Shown one piece after another: positions 33,889 through 44,402 of a stretch of 64,000 nucleotides of DNA; position 1 is the first letter of the stretch; every line of letters starts with the position of its first letter. Origin of the DNA: Yoonia ponticola (GTDB taxonomy: Bacteria > Pseudomonadota > Alphaproteobacteria > Rhodobacterales > Rhodobacteraceae); assembly GCF_014199395.1 (NCBI RefSeq), contig NZ_JACIJM010000004.1, forward strand, positions 1-64,000, in the 5' to 3' direction. The translations under genes and the position numbers were made by a program. The notes under the pieces are model-generated. The model was not told where the DNA came from and did no database searches. It saw nothing but the letters and a program-made list of their open reading frames with translations.

Positions 33889-35130
33889 ATGTTATTCTTC
33901 GACGACGAAAAGGTCCGCGAAGCGCCAATAGATGTCATTGAGGACGCTCTAGAGGCGGTTCGTGTGCATATGCGGATGGACGTTGCCTATATTTCAGAGG
34001 TCAGCGGCGATTCTGTTATCTTTCGTCATATTGCTGGCACCGATAGCTGTCCGCTGCTCGAAGTTGGGCGTGCATTACCCGATACGCATACCTTTTGTGG
34101 CAGCATCGCCAACACGGACATTCCGTTTGTCGTCCCCGACACGCACGTTGACCCAGCGATAAAAGACCTGCCATTCATCCACGATGCAAAGGTGCGTGCC
34201 TTTGTGGCCGTGCCGATCAGTCATTTTAACGGCGAGCATTTCGGAATGTTTTGCTGTTATTCACACGAACCGCGCCCCGATATCAGTCAGCGCGATCTGG
34301 CGACGGTGCTGATGTTCGCCAAGCTGACGGTGCGGACCTTAAAGCAACATTTCGACACGCAGGCCGAGATCGAAATGCTCAGAAGCCAGTTGGCGGCTGT
34401 GATCAAAGAAGACGCCTTGTCGATCCACTTGCAGCCGATTGTGTCGTTAAGCGATAGACGCCCCATGGCAGCCGAGGCGTTGTCGCGATTTTCGGTGCAC
34501 CCTAGTCTGGGACCGCAATGGTGGTTTGAACAGGCGCAGCGCAGTGACATGCAGATCGAACTCGAAGTGGCCGCTGTGTCAAAGGCGTTGCGACACTTGA
34601 ATCAGATGCCGGAACGCACTTACCTCAGCGTGAATGCGTCGCCGCTAACCGTCTCGTCCCCGCAGTTCATGGAGGCAATGCGCGGGGTGCCGACCGATCG
34701 TGTGCTGGTGGAATTGACTGAACGCGAGATCATTTTAGAAACGACGCCCTTGATGCAAGCCCTTGCGGTGTTACGCGAAAAACGGATCGGCATCGCGATT
34801 GATGATGTGGGTGCGGGTTATGCGGGGCTAAGTACGATTGTCAGTTTGAAACCGAATGTCTTGAAGCTGGACCGGTCGCTGGTGTCGCAAATTCAAAGCT
34901 GCACCGTCAAACAATCGCTGACCAAAGCCATGGTTCACTTTGCCACCGAAATGGATGCGTTTCTGGTCGCTGAAGGTGTGGAAACCGTCCAAGAACACGA
35001 TGCGCTCAGGCGGATGGGTGTCCGTCTCGGTCAAGGGTTCTATTACGCACGGCCCACGGAGGCGGAAAAAGCCACCAAGGCCATGCGTGATTTCTATGCG
35101 GATCGGCCTACTTTGCGCTCAGTTTCTTGA
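33889..35130 (+). CDS. GAF-EAL cyclic-di-GMP phosphodiesterase
   Basis: 413-residue soluble protein. Residues about 10-165 form a GAF-like sensory domain. The C-terminal EAL domain (about 180-405) keeps the catalytic set: AEALSRF for the EAL motif, the Asn in SVNASP, Glu in VELTER, DD in IAIDDVGAG, Lys in LKLDRSL, Glu in VAEGVET and Gln in [10 protein letters not shown]. It should therefore be an active phosphodiesterase. The ATG at 33889, preceded by GGTGA, is preferred to a TTG five codons earlier. Its end overlaps lipA by 23 bases, convergently. Confidence 0.9.
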   Translation: MLFFDDEKVREAPIDVIEDALEAVRVHMRMDVAYISEVSGDSVIFRHIAGTDSCPLLEVGRALPDTHTFCGSIANTDIPFVVPDTHVDPAIKDLPFIHDAKVRAFVAVPISHFNGEHFGMFCCYSHEPRPDISQRDLATVLMFAKLTVRTLKQHFDTQAEIEMLRSQLAAVIKEDALSIHLQPIVSLSDRRPMAAEALSRFSVHPSLGPQWWFEQAQRSDMQIELEVAAVSKALRHLNQMPERTYLSVNASPLTVSSPQFMEAMRGVPTDRVLVELTEREIILETTPLMQALAVLREKRIGIAIDDVGAGYAGLSTIVSLKPNVLKLDRSLVSQIQSCTVKQSLTKAMVHFATEMDAFLVAEGVETVQEHDALRRMGVRLGQGFYYARPTEAEKATKAMRDFYADRPTLRSVS

Positions 35131-36067
35131 GACGCGCCGTACGAAGCTGCGCAAAATCGTCGCCCGCGTGATAGCTCGACCGCGTCAGTGGCGTAGCCGA
35201 TACCATCAAAAAGCCTTTGCCGTATGCAGCCTTTTCATAAGCCGCAAATTCTTCCGGCGTGACAAAGCGGTCAACCGCATGGTGTTTCGGCGTTGGCTGC
35301 AAATATTGACCGATGGTCAGGAAATCGATGTCAGCCGCGCGCATGTCTTCCATCACCTGAATGACCGACTGACGATCTTCACCAAGGCCAACCATGATGC
35401 CGGATTTGGTGAACATCGACGGATCGAGCTCTTTCACGCGCTGCAACAGACGCAGCGAATGGAAATACCGCGCACCGGGGCGGACTTCGGGGTAGAGGCC
35501 CGGCACGGTTTCGAGGTTGTGGTTAAACACATCGGGTTTTGCATCAACAACGATCTTTAACACGCTGTCTTCACAGCGAATAAAGTCGGGCGTCAGAATT
35601 TCAATCGTGGTGCCCGGTGACTGCCTGCGCACGGCACGGATCGTTTGCGCAAAATGCTCTGCGCCGCCATCTTCCACGTCGTCACGGTCCACGGATGTAA
35701 TCACAACGTGGTTCAAGCCGAGCTTTTTCACGGCATCCGCAACACGGCCCGGTTCAAAAACATCCAATGCTTCTGGTGGTTTACCAGTCGCAATGTTGCA
35801 GAATGTGCAGGCCCGCGTACAGACTTCGCCCATAATCATCATGGTCGCGTGACCCTGAGACCAGCATTCGCCGACATTCGGACAGCCCGCTTCTTCGCAG
35901 ACTGTCACCAGTTTGTTTTCGCGCATGATATCGCGCGTTTTCTTGTACCCTTCAGAGGTCGGCGCTTTCACTCTGATCCAATCCGGTTTTTTCGGCTGCG
36001 GCGCATCGGCGCGGCGCTGTTTTTCCGGATGGCGTTGGGCTGGTATTTTCAGATCACGGGTGGCCAT
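35108..36067 (-). CDS. lipA: Lipoyl synthase
   Basis: Radical SAM enzyme inserting two sulfurs into octanoyl-protein to make lipoate. The 319-residue protein has the auxiliary cluster Cys triplet at C57, C62 and C68 ([12 protein letters not shown]), the radical SAM triplet at C83, C87 and C90 (CTRACTFC), and the conserved RSSYHAGD near the C-terminus. The frame extends far upstream, but the Met at 36067 gives the family-typical N-terminus. The gene is convergent with the EAL gene. Confidence 0.96.
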   Translation of the reverse strand: MATRDLKIPAQRHPEKQRRADAPQPKKPDWIRVKAPTSEGYKKTRDIMRENKLVTVCEEAGCPNVGECWSQGHATMMIMGEVCTRACTFCNIATGKPPEALDVFEPGRVADAVKKLGLNHVVITSVDRDDVEDGGAEHFAQTIRAVRRQSPGTTIEILTPDFIRCEDSVLKIVVDAKPDVFNHNLETVPGLYPEVRPGARYFHSLRLLQRVKELDPSMFTKSGIMVGLGEDRQSVIQVMEDMRAADIDFLTIGQYLQPTPKHHAVDRFVTPEEFAAYEKAAYGKGFLMVSATPLTRSSYHAGDDFAQLRTARLKKLSAK

Positions 36068-36159
36068 TGGGTATCCCTTATTGTCACTTGTTATGTAGTG
36101 ACTTGCCCCCCCAATGTCCAACGCTGCGGCCAGTTTGTCGATCAATTTGGTGAAAGTCG

Positions 36160-37263
36160 TTAACCAATCATTGGTGCAAATTTCCCCTGCGTTGCCTCGT
36201 AATGCACAATCAGGCGTTGCAATGCGATGCGCAGCACGATTTTGCCAGAGCGTGCAGACCAGCCAAGGTTCTTTTCCGTGACTTCCAATCCTTCGAGTAA
36301 ACAACAGCAACGCAACACAACATCGCCTAGGCCAAGCCCCAGATCTTGCATCGCCGCTTGGACGCGTGCGCGGGCTTTTAGGGCCCCCGCTGGTGTCATG
36401 TTACCCGCCGATGTGTCGATGGTTTGCATGAACGCATCGTAGGTCCGCACCGCAGGGCCGCCGATTTGCGCAAGTTCAAAGTCTTCGCGCAACCGCTCGC
36501 CAGCTTTGACCAAATCGTTGGATAAAAACGGTGTGCCGTCGCGGTCTTTGCGGCGTGCTAAACCCAAAAGCGGGCTTTCGATCGCGTAGTAGCGCGAGCG
36601 GCTGCGCATGCCGTCGCTTTCTTTGGGGAACGACCAGCCCTCAAGGTCCGGATCGCGGGTGCCTTGGTGTTCGGCAAAGCCTTGCGCCTTGTTTTCATCT
36701 GCCGCCGTCAGTCGCCGCAACGCCGCACGCCCCGCGTTTGTGATAAAGTAGCGCCGAATCCGGCTGCCGTCGTCAGGGCAGATAATCCATTCTTTCAGCG
36801 CCATGGCCTGTGCGATTTCGCGATCCACAATGGCGGTGCGCAACGATTCGCCCGCATCGTTTTCGCGCACGACAACGGCGGTTTCCATCTCGCGGGCCAC
36901 AGCCAGCACGGCGCGTGGTTCGCACATCCGCCGCAAAATCCGTTTCGCTTCGCAGTCGATCCGTTCCTGCGTCAGCGCTTCGTCAAATCTATGGGTCATT
37001 TTCATCTGTTTTGTCTCTTGAGGCTCGATATTCACTTGAGTTTGGTCTGCCAGCGATTTTAGCGCTGCATCAATCAACGGATCATCACGACGCCCTTCAA
37101 AGCGCCGTACTTGCCGCAATATCGTTGACGGATGGCAATCAATCGCCCGCGCCAACGCCCGAATGGACTGCCCGTCCTCGGTATGTGCCAAATAGTGCCG
37201 TGCCGCGACGGGCACCCATTTGGGCATGTTTCGACTGGGCGCAATACTCGTCATGTTACGCAT
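36160..37263 (-). CDS. DUF6456-like helix-turn-helix protein
   Basis: 367-residue protein that resembles a conserved Rhodobacterales family with a C-terminal DUF6456 domain. Residues about 30-60 contain a probable helix-turn-helix ([24 protein letters not shown]). The middle part (about 105-180) looks like a winged-helix region with [27 protein letters not shown]. The C-terminal part (about 225-360) has [26 protein letters not shown] and [29 protein letters not shown]-binding regulator is likely. The start at 37263 follows AAGGGAAAC. It is divergent from the DUF6477-like gene. Confidence 0.75.
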   Translation of the reverse strand: MRNMTSIAPSRNMPKWVPVAARHYLAHTEDGQSIRALARAIDCHPSTILRQVRRFEGRRDDPLIDAALKSLADQTQVNIEPQETKQMKMTHRFDEALTQERIDCEAKRILRRMCEPRAVLAVAREMETAVVVRENDAGESLRTAIVDREIAQAMALKEWIICPDDGSRIRRYFITNAGRAALRRLTAADENKAQGFAEHQGTRDPDLEGWSFPKESDGMRSRSRYYAIESPLLGLARRKDRDGTPFLSNDLVKAGERLREDFELAQIGGPAVRTYDAFMQTIDTSAGNMTPAGALKARARVQAAMQDLGLGLGDVVLRCCCLLEGLEVTEKNLGWSARSGKIVLRIALQRLIVHYEATQGKFAPMIG

Positions 37264-37343
37264 TTTGTTTCCCTTCCCACACTTCAGTCGGACTGCCTTA
37301 AAAATGACAAAATCCGCGATCAAACAACCTAAGCGTGTATTTG

Positions 37344-37358
37344 TTACCTAATGGTTAA
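37344..37358. promoter_or_regulatory. Near-match CtrA-type site in the DUF6456/DUF6477 intergenic region
   Basis: TTAC-N7-TTAA differs from the CtrA consensus by one base. It lies about 81 bases upstream of the DUF6456-like gene and 139 bases upstream of the DUF6477-like gene. The match is weaker evidence than the perfect site at 5430. Confidence 0.3.
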
Positions 37359-37463
37359 TTGTTCACTCACGGGACAACCATTGTTTCGAAATGGTAAAAT
37401 TTAGTCACGCTATCGTTCTGCCCTACGCGGCTTTGCGCAACACCCGTTCGGGCTATGCGAAGT

Positions 37464-37487
37464 CAGTTGAATTAGGTTTTTCAACTG
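37464..37487 (+). repeat. Perfect inverted repeat just before the DUF6477-like gene
   Basis: CAGTTGAA and TTCAACTG form a perfect eight-base inverted repeat around an eight-base spacer, ending nine bases before the start codon. It could be an operator or a leader hairpin that controls ribosome access. Confidence 0.5.
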
Positions 37488-37496
37488 CTAGGCACG

Positions 37497-37820
37497 ATGA
37501 TCGACATGAAAGATATATACAGCCGCATCAACGCGTTACGCCGTCCAAATTTACTGGTACGCGCGGCACGTTTTGGCCTGGATGATTACAATCGCACGAC
37601 ACATTTGGCCCGTTACATGTCGGTTGAACCAGTTCCCAGCCCTGCGGCCGCACTGATACAATTGTTCGATTTTGAAAAAGAGATGAATGATGCGCGCTGT
37701 GCCAAGACTGGGCTGTATTTAGCGGCGCGTCATATCGATATTTTGGTCGCAATCATGGCTGAGGCACAGTTAATGCGTGCCTCAAGCCAGTTGCGATTGG
37801 TCGAATGCGACCCTATTTAG
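37497..37820 (+). CDS. DUF6477-like small protein
   Basis: 107-residue soluble protein. The segment RINALRRPNLLVRAARFGLDDYNR and the C-terminal ARHIDILVAIMAEAQLM look like a Rhodobacterales-specific family annotated as DUF6477. It is mostly helical with conserved basic residues at the N-terminus. A second Met three codons later is an alternative start. The gene is divergent from the DUF6456-like regulator and has an inverted repeat just upstream. Its stop lies 15 bases from the convergent methyltransferase gene end. Function unknown. Confidence 0.7.
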   Translation: MIDMKDIYSRINALRRPNLLVRAARFGLDDYNRTTHLARYMSVEPVPSPAAALIQLFDFEKEMNDARCAKTGLYLAARHIDILVAIMAEAQLMRASSQLRLVECDPI

Positions 37821-37834
37821 CGAAACGAAATGGC

Positions 37835-39400
37835 TCAGCTGAAAGAATCGGGCATAGACGCCTTTTTCTCGGCGACAAAAGCCCGCAGCTTGGATTCGAT
37901 TTCGGGGTCCAATGCGGGTTGCTGGTAGGTGTCGAGCATCTTTTTGACACGCGCCGTGGCGAGCGTTTGCGTGTCACGCGCCCCTTCTTCGTCCCATGTC
38001 TCGAACGGTTTGTAGTCGAACAGATCAGACCGCCAGAACGCCGTTTTAAAGTTCGCCTGCGTGTGTTCGCAGCCCAGATAATGGCCACCGGGGCCGACTT
38101 CGGCAATTGCGCCCATCGCTTGACCGTTGTCGGACATGTCCACACCGCGGGCAAAGTGGTGCAACGTGCCTAGCTGGTCCGCGTCCATCACGAATTTCTC
38201 GAATGATGCGACCAACCCGCCTTCAAGCCAGCCACAGGCATGCAGCATAAAGTTCACACCGGATAGTAGCCCCATTTGCAGGCTGTTCGCGGTCTCGTAA
38301 GCGGCCTGCGCGTCGGGCAATTTTGATCCGCAGAACGATCCCGCAGACCGGTATGGCAGGCCTAAACGCCGTGCCAACTGCCCTGCCCCGTAAGTGATAT
38401 GCGCGGCCTCGGGTGTGCCGAATGTGGGCGCGCCAGAGTTCATGTCGATCGAGGTCACAAATGTCCCCATGATCACCGGCGCACCGGGGCGGATGATTTG
38501 GGAATAGGCAACACCAGCAAGCACTTCGGCCAGCACTTGTGTCAGCGTCCCCGCGATGGACACAGGCGCCATGGCGCCGCCCACGATGAACGGGCTGATG
38601 ATGCTGGCTTGGTTATTTTTCGCAAAGACCTCTAACGCGCCCATCATGATGCTGTCGAATGTCAGCGGCGAGTTGATGTTGATCAGCGATGTCATCACCG
38701 TGTTGTTCTGCACAAACTCTTCGCCGAACAGGATATTGCACATATCCACGCTGTCTTGGGCACGCGATGGTTCGGTCACGGAGCCCATGAACGGTTTGTC
38801 ACTATATACCATGTGCGCGAGCAGCATATCGAGGTGGCGTTTGTTCACCGCCACATCAGTAGGTTCGCAGACGGTGCCGCCGGAATGATGCAGCCATTTC
38901 GACATATAGCCAAGCTTCACGAATTTCTCGAAATCGGCCATGGTCGCATAACGCCGCCCACCTTCGGCATCGCGCACAAACGGCGGACCGTAGACGGGGG
39001 CCAGCACAAGGTTCTTGCCGCCGATTTCGACGTTCCGCTCTGGATTACGGGCGCATTGGGTGAATTGGCTGGGGGCTGTGGCGCAAAGTTTACGCGCAAG
39101 GCCGCGCGGAATACGGACACGTTCGCCTTCAACCGTGGCACCTGCGGCCTTCCAGCGTTCCAACCCTTCGGGGTTGTCGACAAAGTTAATCCCGATCTCG
39201 GCCAGCACAGTTTCGGCGTTCGCCTCGATCACCTGCAACGCCTCTTCGGTCAGGACCTCGTAGTTGGGCACGTTGCGTTCGATGTATTTCGCAGTTTCGA
39301 CGCTGACGGCGGTCCGTTCTGCACGGCGGGCAGCACCGCCGCCGCCTCTGGTGCGACGTGCGGGGGCTGATGGGGAAACAGGTGCTGCAGCGTCAGACAT
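37835..39400 (-). CDS. Non-pyrrolysine MttB-family (trimethylamine-type) methyltransferase
   Basis: 521-residue protein of the MttB (COG5598) family. True trimethylamine methyltransferases use pyrrolysine, encoded by in-frame TAG; here the frame is continuous, so this is a non-Pyl homologue of the type that demethylates glycine betaine or other quaternary amines and passes the methyl group to a corrinoid protein. The family core is visible in EALQVIEANAETVLAEIGINFVDN, GGTVCEPTDVAVNKRHLDML and GPGGHYLGCEHTQANFKTAFW. The N-terminal 30 residues are Arg/Ala-rich and low complexity. No corrinoid protein or activase gene is beside it, so the acceptor is encoded elsewhere. Confidence 0.88.
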   Translation of the reverse strand: MSDAAAPVSPSAPARRTRGGGGAARRAERTAVSVETAKYIERNVPNYEVLTEEALQVIEANAETVLAEIGINFVDNPEGLERWKAAGATVEGERVRIPRGLARKLCATAPSQFTQCARNPERNVEIGGKNLVLAPVYGPPFVRDAEGGRRYATMADFEKFVKLGYMSKWLHHSGGTVCEPTDVAVNKRHLDMLLAHMVYSDKPFMGSVTEPSRAQDSVDMCNILFGEEFVQNNTVMTSLININSPLTFDSIMMGALEVFAKNNQASIISPFIVGGAMAPVSIAGTLTQVLAEVLAGVAYSQIIRPGAPVIMGTFVTSIDMNSGAPTFGTPEAAHITYGAGQLARRLGLPYRSAGSFCGSKLPDAQAAYETANSLQMGLLSGVNFMLHACGWLEGGLVASFEKFVMDADQLGTLHHFARGVDMSDNGQAMGAIAEVGPGGHYLGCEHTQANFKTAFWRSDLFDYKPFETWDEEGARDTQTLATARVKKMLDTYQQPALDPEIESKLRAFVAEKKASMPDSFS

Positions 39401-39501
39401 GACGGGATTCCTTCGAAATCAAATTACACCTTTGTGATACCGATTAGATGTGCGGCACCTTGATGAATTTACGTCCCTTCAAAGGCGAAACCGACATTTT
39501 G

Positions 39502-40302
39502 TCAGAAGATTTTAAAGCTGGCGACAAATGGCAGATGATCCGACACTTCGTCTTTGAAACGTTCGCGGCCCATGTCCATCGTCCAATGCATCGGAAACAG
39601 CCGCAGCGATCCGCGCACGTAGTCGGTTGAATAGGCCCGCGATACTGCGAATCCATCCAACAAGTTCGCACGCCCCTTGTCCAAGATGTGGCTAAACCGA
39701 TCCTGAAGATCCCAACACGACACAAAATCCATCACATCGTCACCGCCAAGGTGATGAAAATTGCTGACGTCCTGACCGGGAATCATATTGAAATCACCCA
39801 TCAGCAAAATCGTGTCGCGTTTATAACCGGGGGTTTTGCGCAGCGTGTTGATCCATTTGCCAATCACCTGACATTGGGTGTCGCGCAACAACTGCTCTGC
39901 CTTGCCGCGCCCTGCTTTCAGGTGCACACCGATGATTGTGGCCGCGAATTTGCCGATCTTCACATCCACCGCCACAGCCCGCCTGCCCTGCACATATGCG
40001 CCTTGCGAGCCGTCGATCATCCGTAGATTGCTGACGTCCACGCCCTTTTTAAACAGAAAACCCGTGTGCAGGTTGCCCGGTTGCGCAATAATCGTGGCGT
40101 CATATTCCACACCGTATTGGGCCATCTCGGCGGCGAGTTCATAGATGTGATCCACCGGATTGACCTCGACCAGCGTCACCAGTTCCGCATCGAGCAACGC
40201 CAGCCCAAGGGCTTGTTGCTTCATCCTGTCCGGCTTGATCCCGCCGAAACCAGCCAAATTCCAAACGGCCACACGGGCCAATGCGTGCTGAAAGGTCTGC
40301 AT
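39502..40302 (-). CDS. Endonuclease/exonuclease/phosphatase family protein
   Basis: 266-residue protein of the DNase I-like EEP superfamily. Motifs in order are WNLAGFG near the N-terminus, the metal-binding Glu in [13 protein letters not shown], the catalytic [13 protein letters not shown] and the C-terminal SDHLPF. Such enzymes cleave phosphodiester bonds of nucleic acids, nucleotides or phosphoinositides. No signal peptide is visible. The substrate is unknown. It is divergent from guaA. Confidence 0.88.
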   Translation of the reverse strand: MQTFQHALARVAVWNLAGFGGIKPDRMKQQALGLALLDAELVTLVEVNPVDHIYELAAEMAQYGVEYDATIIAQPGNLHTGFLFKKGVDVSNLRMIDGSQGAYVQGRRAVAVDVKIGKFAATIIGVHLKAGRGKAEQLLRDTQCQVIGKWINTLRKTPGYKRDTILLMGDFNMIPGQDVSNFHHLGGDDVMDFVSCWDLQDRFSHILDKGRANLLDGFAVSRAYSTDYVRGSLRLFPMHWTMDMGRERFKDEVSDHLPFVASFKIF

Positions 40303-40412
40303 CGGTGCCTCCTATGAGATACGAGCAGCCTAGCGATTTGGGCAATTTATGTCAGTCAGGGAATCCACACTGCCTCTTGCGCCCGCGCCCCCTTGGTTTT
40401 ACGAGAAGCCAC

Positions 40413-41972
40413 ATGGAAAATATGCAACATGAACGCCTGCTGATTATTGATTTTGGTAGCCAAGTCACTCAGCTGATCGCCCGCCGTCTGCGCGAGCTGA
40501 ATGTCTACTGTGAAATTCATCCCTACCAAAAGGTGACGGATGCGGTTCTGGCCGAATTTGCGCCAAAAGCCGTGATCCTGTCCGGTGGGCCGGATTCAGT
40601 GACCCGCGAAGGGTCGCCACGCGCCCCAGAAAGCCTGTGGGACTTGGGTGTGCCGGTGCTTGGCATTTGCTACGGCCAGCAAACGATGATGACCCAATTG
40701 GGTGGTAAGGTCGTCAGCGGACACGGGACGTCCGAATTTGGGCGGGCCTTTGTGAAACCGCATGGCAAATTGACGTTGTTGGACGGCTGGTTCTTGACGG
40801 AAAAAGAACAAGTCTGGATGAGCCACGGCGACCATGTCTCTGAAATCGCACCCGGTTTTGAAGTTTACGGCACATCGCCCAACGCGCCGTTTGCGGTGAC
40901 GGCTGATGTGGCGCGCAACTTTTACGCGGTGCAATTCCACCCCGAAGTACACCACACGCCAAACGGCGCGAAACTGTACGAAAACTTTGTCCGCCTTGCA
41001 GGTTTCACCGGCGATTGGACAATGGGTGCATACCGCGAGCAAGCCATCGCTGCGATCCGTGAACAGGTCGGCGACAAACAGGTCATCTGCGGATTATCCG
41101 GCGGTGTCGACTCGTCCGTGGCCGCCGTTTTGATCCACGAAGCTATCGGCGACCAACTGACCTGCGTGTTTGTTGACCACGGCTTGCTGCGCCAAGGTGA
41201 GGCCGAAGAGGTCGTCACCATGTTCCGCGACAACTACAACATGCCGCTGATCCACGCCGACGAGCAGGATTTGTTCTTGGGCGAATTGGACGGACAATCT
41301 GATCCGGAAACCAAACGCAAGATCATCGGCAAGCTGTTCATCGACGTGTTCCAGAAATACGCAAACGGCATCGAAGGCGCGGAATTCCTCGCCCAAGGCA
41401 CGCTTTATCCTGATGTGATTGAATCTGTGTCGTTCTCTGGCGGCCCGTCTGTGACGATCAAAAGCCACCACAACGTCGGCGGCCTGCCCGAAAAGATGGG
41501 CTTGAAACTGGTCGAGCCCCTGCGTGAATTGTTCAAAGACGAAGTGCGCGCACTTGGTCGCGAACTGGGTTTGCCACCGTCGTTTATCGGTCGGCACCCG
41601 TTCCCTGGACCGGGTCTTGCGATCCGTTGCCCCGGTGAGATCACCCGCGAAAAGCTTGAGATTTTGCGCAAAGCCGACGCCGTCTACATCGACCAGATCC
41701 GCAAACACGGGTTGTACGATGATATCTGGCAAGCGTTTGTGGCGATCCTACCAGTGCGCACGGTTGGCGTGATGGGTGATGGCCGGACCTATGATTTCGC
41801 CTGTGCATTGCGCGCGGTGACGTCTGTGGATGGTATGACGGCGGATTATTACCCGTTCACCCACGACTTCTTGGGCGAAACGGCCACGCGCATCATCAAC
41901 GAAGTGCAAGGCATCAATCGCGTGACATACGACATCACATCAAAGCCTCCGGGCACGATTGAATGGGAATAA
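40413..41972 (+). CDS. guaA: GMP synthase (glutamine-hydrolysing)
   Basis: Converts XMP to GMP. The 519-residue protein has an N-terminal class I glutamine amidotransferase domain with Cys86 in GICYGQQ and the His176/Glu178 pair in QFHPEV, then an ATP pyrophosphatase domain with SGGVDSS (229-235) and the C-terminal dimerisation domain ending PPGTIEWE. The start at 40413 is preferred because the family begins here; a further Met lies three codons on. A hairpin follows the stop. Confidence 0.96.
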   Translation: MENMQHERLLIIDFGSQVTQLIARRLRELNVYCEIHPYQKVTDAVLAEFAPKAVILSGGPDSVTREGSPRAPESLWDLGVPVLGICYGQQTMMTQLGGKVVSGHGTSEFGRAFVKPHGKLTLLDGWFLTEKEQVWMSHGDHVSEIAPGFEVYGTSPNAPFAVTADVARNFYAVQFHPEVHHTPNGAKLYENFVRLAGFTGDWTMGAYREQAIAAIREQVGDKQVICGLSGGVDSSVAAVLIHEAIGDQLTCVFVDHGLLRQGEAEEVVTMFRDNYNMPLIHADEQDLFLGELDGQSDPETKRKIIGKLFIDVFQKYANGIEGAEFLAQGTLYPDVIESVSFSGGPSVTIKSHHNVGGLPEKMGLKLVEPLRELFKDEVRALGRELGLPPSFIGRHPFPGPGLAIRCPGEITREKLEILRKADAVYIDQIRKHGLYDDIWQAFVAILPVRTVGVMGDGRTYDFACALRAVTSVDGMTADYYPFTHDFLGETATRIINEVQGINRVTYDITSKPPGTIEWE

Positions 41973-42007
41973 CAGGCACTTACAGCCCGTTCTTCATCTA
42001 AAATATC

Positions 42008-42031
42008 AGCGCAGGGCAATCGCCTTGCGCT
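42008..42031 (+). terminator. Probable terminator after guaA
   Basis: AGCGCAGGGC and GCCTTGCGCT pair over ten bases with one mismatch around AATC, followed by GTTTGCGTTTG. The T-run is interrupted, so termination may be partial. Confidence 0.5.
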
Positions 42032-42139
42032 GTTTGCGTTTGTGGCATCCACATATTGCGTCCCTGCACCTGCGAAATTACGGTGCGCAGAGCCGTGACA
42101 CCAATCAGAGGTCCACGCAGCATCTCAAAGGACCAAGTC

Positions 42140-43012
42140 ATGTCGAATACCCTGCGCGCTGCATTCTGGATGATCGGGTCCATCGTGTCCTTCACACTGA
42201 TGGCCGTGGCTGGCCGTGAAGTCAGTGCGACGTTGGACACATTCGAGATCATGTTCTTTCGCAGCCTGACGGGCATTGTCATCATGGTGACGCTCGTCAC
42301 GGCAACAGGCGCTTGGGGGCAGATCACGCTCACGCGCTGGAAATTGCACAGCCTGCGCAACTTGGCTCATTTCACCGGACAGAACCTGTGGTTTTACGCG
42401 ATCACCGTGCTGCCGCTGGCGCAGGTTTTCGCGTTCGAATTCACAACGCCAATCTGGGTGATTCTCTTGGCGCCGCTGCTGTTGGGTGAACGAATCACGT
42501 GCATTGGCGTGCTCGCGGCCCTGTTTGGCTTTGTCGGCGTGCTAATTGTGGCCCGCCCCGATCCGGCAGCAATCAGCCCCGGCATCATCGCGGCGGCAAG
42601 CTGTGCGGTGGCGTTCGCGTTAACCGCGATCCTCACCCGCAAGCTGACACGGACCGAGACAATCACCACGATTTTGATGTTCCTGACGGCCACGCAACTG
42701 GTCTTTGGTTTGGTCTGCGCGGGCTATGATGGTCAGATGACTGCGCCCACTGGGGCGGCAGTATTTTGGGTCATTCTGATAGGCTGCGTAGGGCTTTTGG
42801 CGCATTTCTGCCTGACCAAGGCATTGTCACTTGCGCCCGCAAATGTCGTCATGCCGATCGATTTTGCCCGTCTGCCGACAATCGCGATCGTCGGAATGCT
42901 GATGTACAAAGAGGCGCTGGATATCTGGGTTTTCGTCGGCGCGTTCATCATTTTCGGGGCCAATTATATGAACATAACCCTGCAAAATCGTGCAACCCTA
43001 CGTAGTGCTTAA
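42140..43012 (+). CDS. EamA-family drug/metabolite transporter
   Basis: 290-residue inner-membrane transporter with ten predicted helices in two EamA repeats; the repeat starts are marked by FWMIGSIVSFTLMAVAGRE and by the region around IAAASCAVAFALTAILTRK. The short segment FFRSLTGIVIM after helix 1 is typical of the DMT superfamily. The substrate is not predictable. The start at 42140 follows AAAGGACC; upstream in-frame codons are unlikely. It is separated from guaA by a hairpin. Confidence 0.88.
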   Translation: MSNTLRAAFWMIGSIVSFTLMAVAGREVSATLDTFEIMFFRSLTGIVIMVTLVTATGAWGQITLTRWKLHSLRNLAHFTGQNLWFYAITVLPLAQVFAFEFTTPIWVILLAPLLLGERITCIGVLAALFGFVGVLIVARPDPAAISPGIIAAASCAVAFALTAILTRKLTRTETITTILMFLTATQLVFGLVCAGYDGQMTAPTGAAVFWVILIGCVGLLAHFCLTKALSLAPANVVMPIDFARLPTIAIVGMLMYKEALDIWVFVGAFIIFGANYMNITLQNRATLRSA

Positions 43013-43124
43013 ATGCATCGGTAGAGGGGTCATAAATGTCTGACGCCGCGTCATTAATTGACGCATGCGGCAATCCGTCCCTAGGCTCGTTGCAGGGAGA
43101 CACTTTCATGACAGGGACGGAGAC

Positions 43125-44288
43125 ATGAAGAACACACTTAAATTGACAGCGGCTTTGATGCTCACAACGACAGCGGCAACCGCTGGCGGAATCGAGCGCG
43201 GCGGCAACGGCTATTCAGTACTGTTTGAAGAAGGCACTTACGTTGCGCTGTCCTTCTCATCTGTAAAGCCTGACGTATCCGGCGATTACCCGGCGGCTTT
43301 GGGCGGCGGTTCTACTGGCAACATGTCAGAAGACTACAGCACTGCCAGCGTTGCACTGAAATACGAACTGAATGACCAATTCGACGTCGGTTTATTCCTG
43401 AACCAGCCTTACGGCGCAAATGCTGACTATCCAGACGGTGTCTACGCCGGTCTGTCCGCAGATTGGGAAAGCAGCCAAATCGCACTGGTTCTGAAATACC
43501 AAGCAACGCCGAATATCTCTGTATTTGGTGGGATTCGCAGCGTCGAATCAGAAGCCGATATCGCCATTCCAGACGCGTTGATCCGTAAGGGCCTAAGCGA
43601 TGCTGGTGCCGCAGGTAACGCAACAGCAGCAGCACTTGCTGGCGGCGCGCCAGCCGGAACGCTTGGCTACACAGCCGAAACCGATGCAAGCCGCGAAACC
43701 AGCTATATTCTTGGTGCCGCTTACGAGCGTCCGGAAATCGCCCTTCGCGTCGCTTTGACCTATGAAACTGGATATAAGCACAAGTTCGCAGGGACAGAAT
43801 CCGTGCTTGCCGTGCCATCCGTCAGCGGAACATCTGATTTTGAGATCGAAATGCCACAATCCGTGACACTCGACTTTCAAACAGGTGTTGCAGCCGACAC
43901 ATTGGTCTTCGGTTCGATCCGCTGGGCAGAATGGTCCGTCTGGGAAGTCCGCCCGAATGGCTACGAAGCCCTGACAAACGACCGCGTCACAGGTATCGAC
44001 GACGACGTGACAACATTCCGTCTGGGTGTTGGTCGCCAGATCAACGAAGACCTGTCCGTCTTTGCACGGGTCACATACGAGGACGGTAACGGCAGCGTTG
44101 CATCTCGTCTGTCCCCAACTGACGGGTCCACAGCATTCGGCATTGGCGGGTCTTACACCTACAACAACGTCAAATTCACTGGCGGTCTTGAGTACATCAA
44201 ACTTGGCGAAGCGACAGACGATTCTGGCGTCGAATTTGCTGACAACGATGCAATCGGGCTTGGCCTGACAGTTGGCTACCAGTTCTAA
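43125..44288 (+). CDS. FadL/OmpP1-type outer-membrane transport protein
   Basis: 387-residue beta-barrel protein. A signal peptide (about residues 1-20, ending TTAATA) precedes GGIERGGNGYSVLFEEG, the FadL-like N-terminal hatch. Alternating hydrophobic strands continue to the C-terminal GLGLTVGYQF with a final Phe, the usual BAM-recognition residue. FadL proteins let hydrophobic compounds such as long-chain fatty acids or aromatics diffuse across the outer membrane. The start at 43125 has GGAG upstream. A strong terminator follows. Confidence 0.88.
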   Translation: MKNTLKLTAALMLTTTAATAGGIERGGNGYSVLFEEGTYVALSFSSVKPDVSGDYPAALGGGSTGNMSEDYSTASVALKYELNDQFDVGLFLNQPYGANADYPDGVYAGLSADWESSQIALVLKYQATPNISVFGGIRSVESEADIAIPDALIRKGLSDAGAAGNATAAALAGGAPAGTLGYTAETDASRETSYILGAAYERPEIALRVALTYETGYKHKFAGTESVLAVPSVSGTSDFEIEMPQSVTLDFQTGVAADTLVFGSIRWAEWSVWEVRPNGYEALTNDRVTGIDDDVTTFRLGVGRQINEDLSVFARVTYEDGNGSVASRLSPTDGSTAFGIGGSYTYNNVKFTGGLEYIKLGEATDDSGVEFADNDAIGLGLTVGYQF

Positions 44289-44310
44289 GCTGGCCACAGT
44301 TTACAAAACA

Positions 44311-44340
44311 AAGCCCTGCCGTTCTGCGGCGGGGCTTTTT
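44311..44340 (+). terminator. Rho-independent terminator after the FadL-type gene
   Basis: An 11-base stem (AAGCCCTGCCG with its complement, including one G-T pair) with a five-base loop is followed by a T-run. It lies 23 bases after the stop codon. Confidence 0.9.
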
Positions 44341-44402
44341 CGTTTCAAAACCGCATGTTCCGGATTGCTTTGGCGGTGAGCATCATCTCATAAGTGTATA
44401 TT

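Noticed and set aside
37391..37585. 64-codon open frame overlapping the DUF6477-like start
   Set aside because: It is in a different frame from the conserved-looking protein and covers the inverted repeat; no Shine-Dalgarno is seen.
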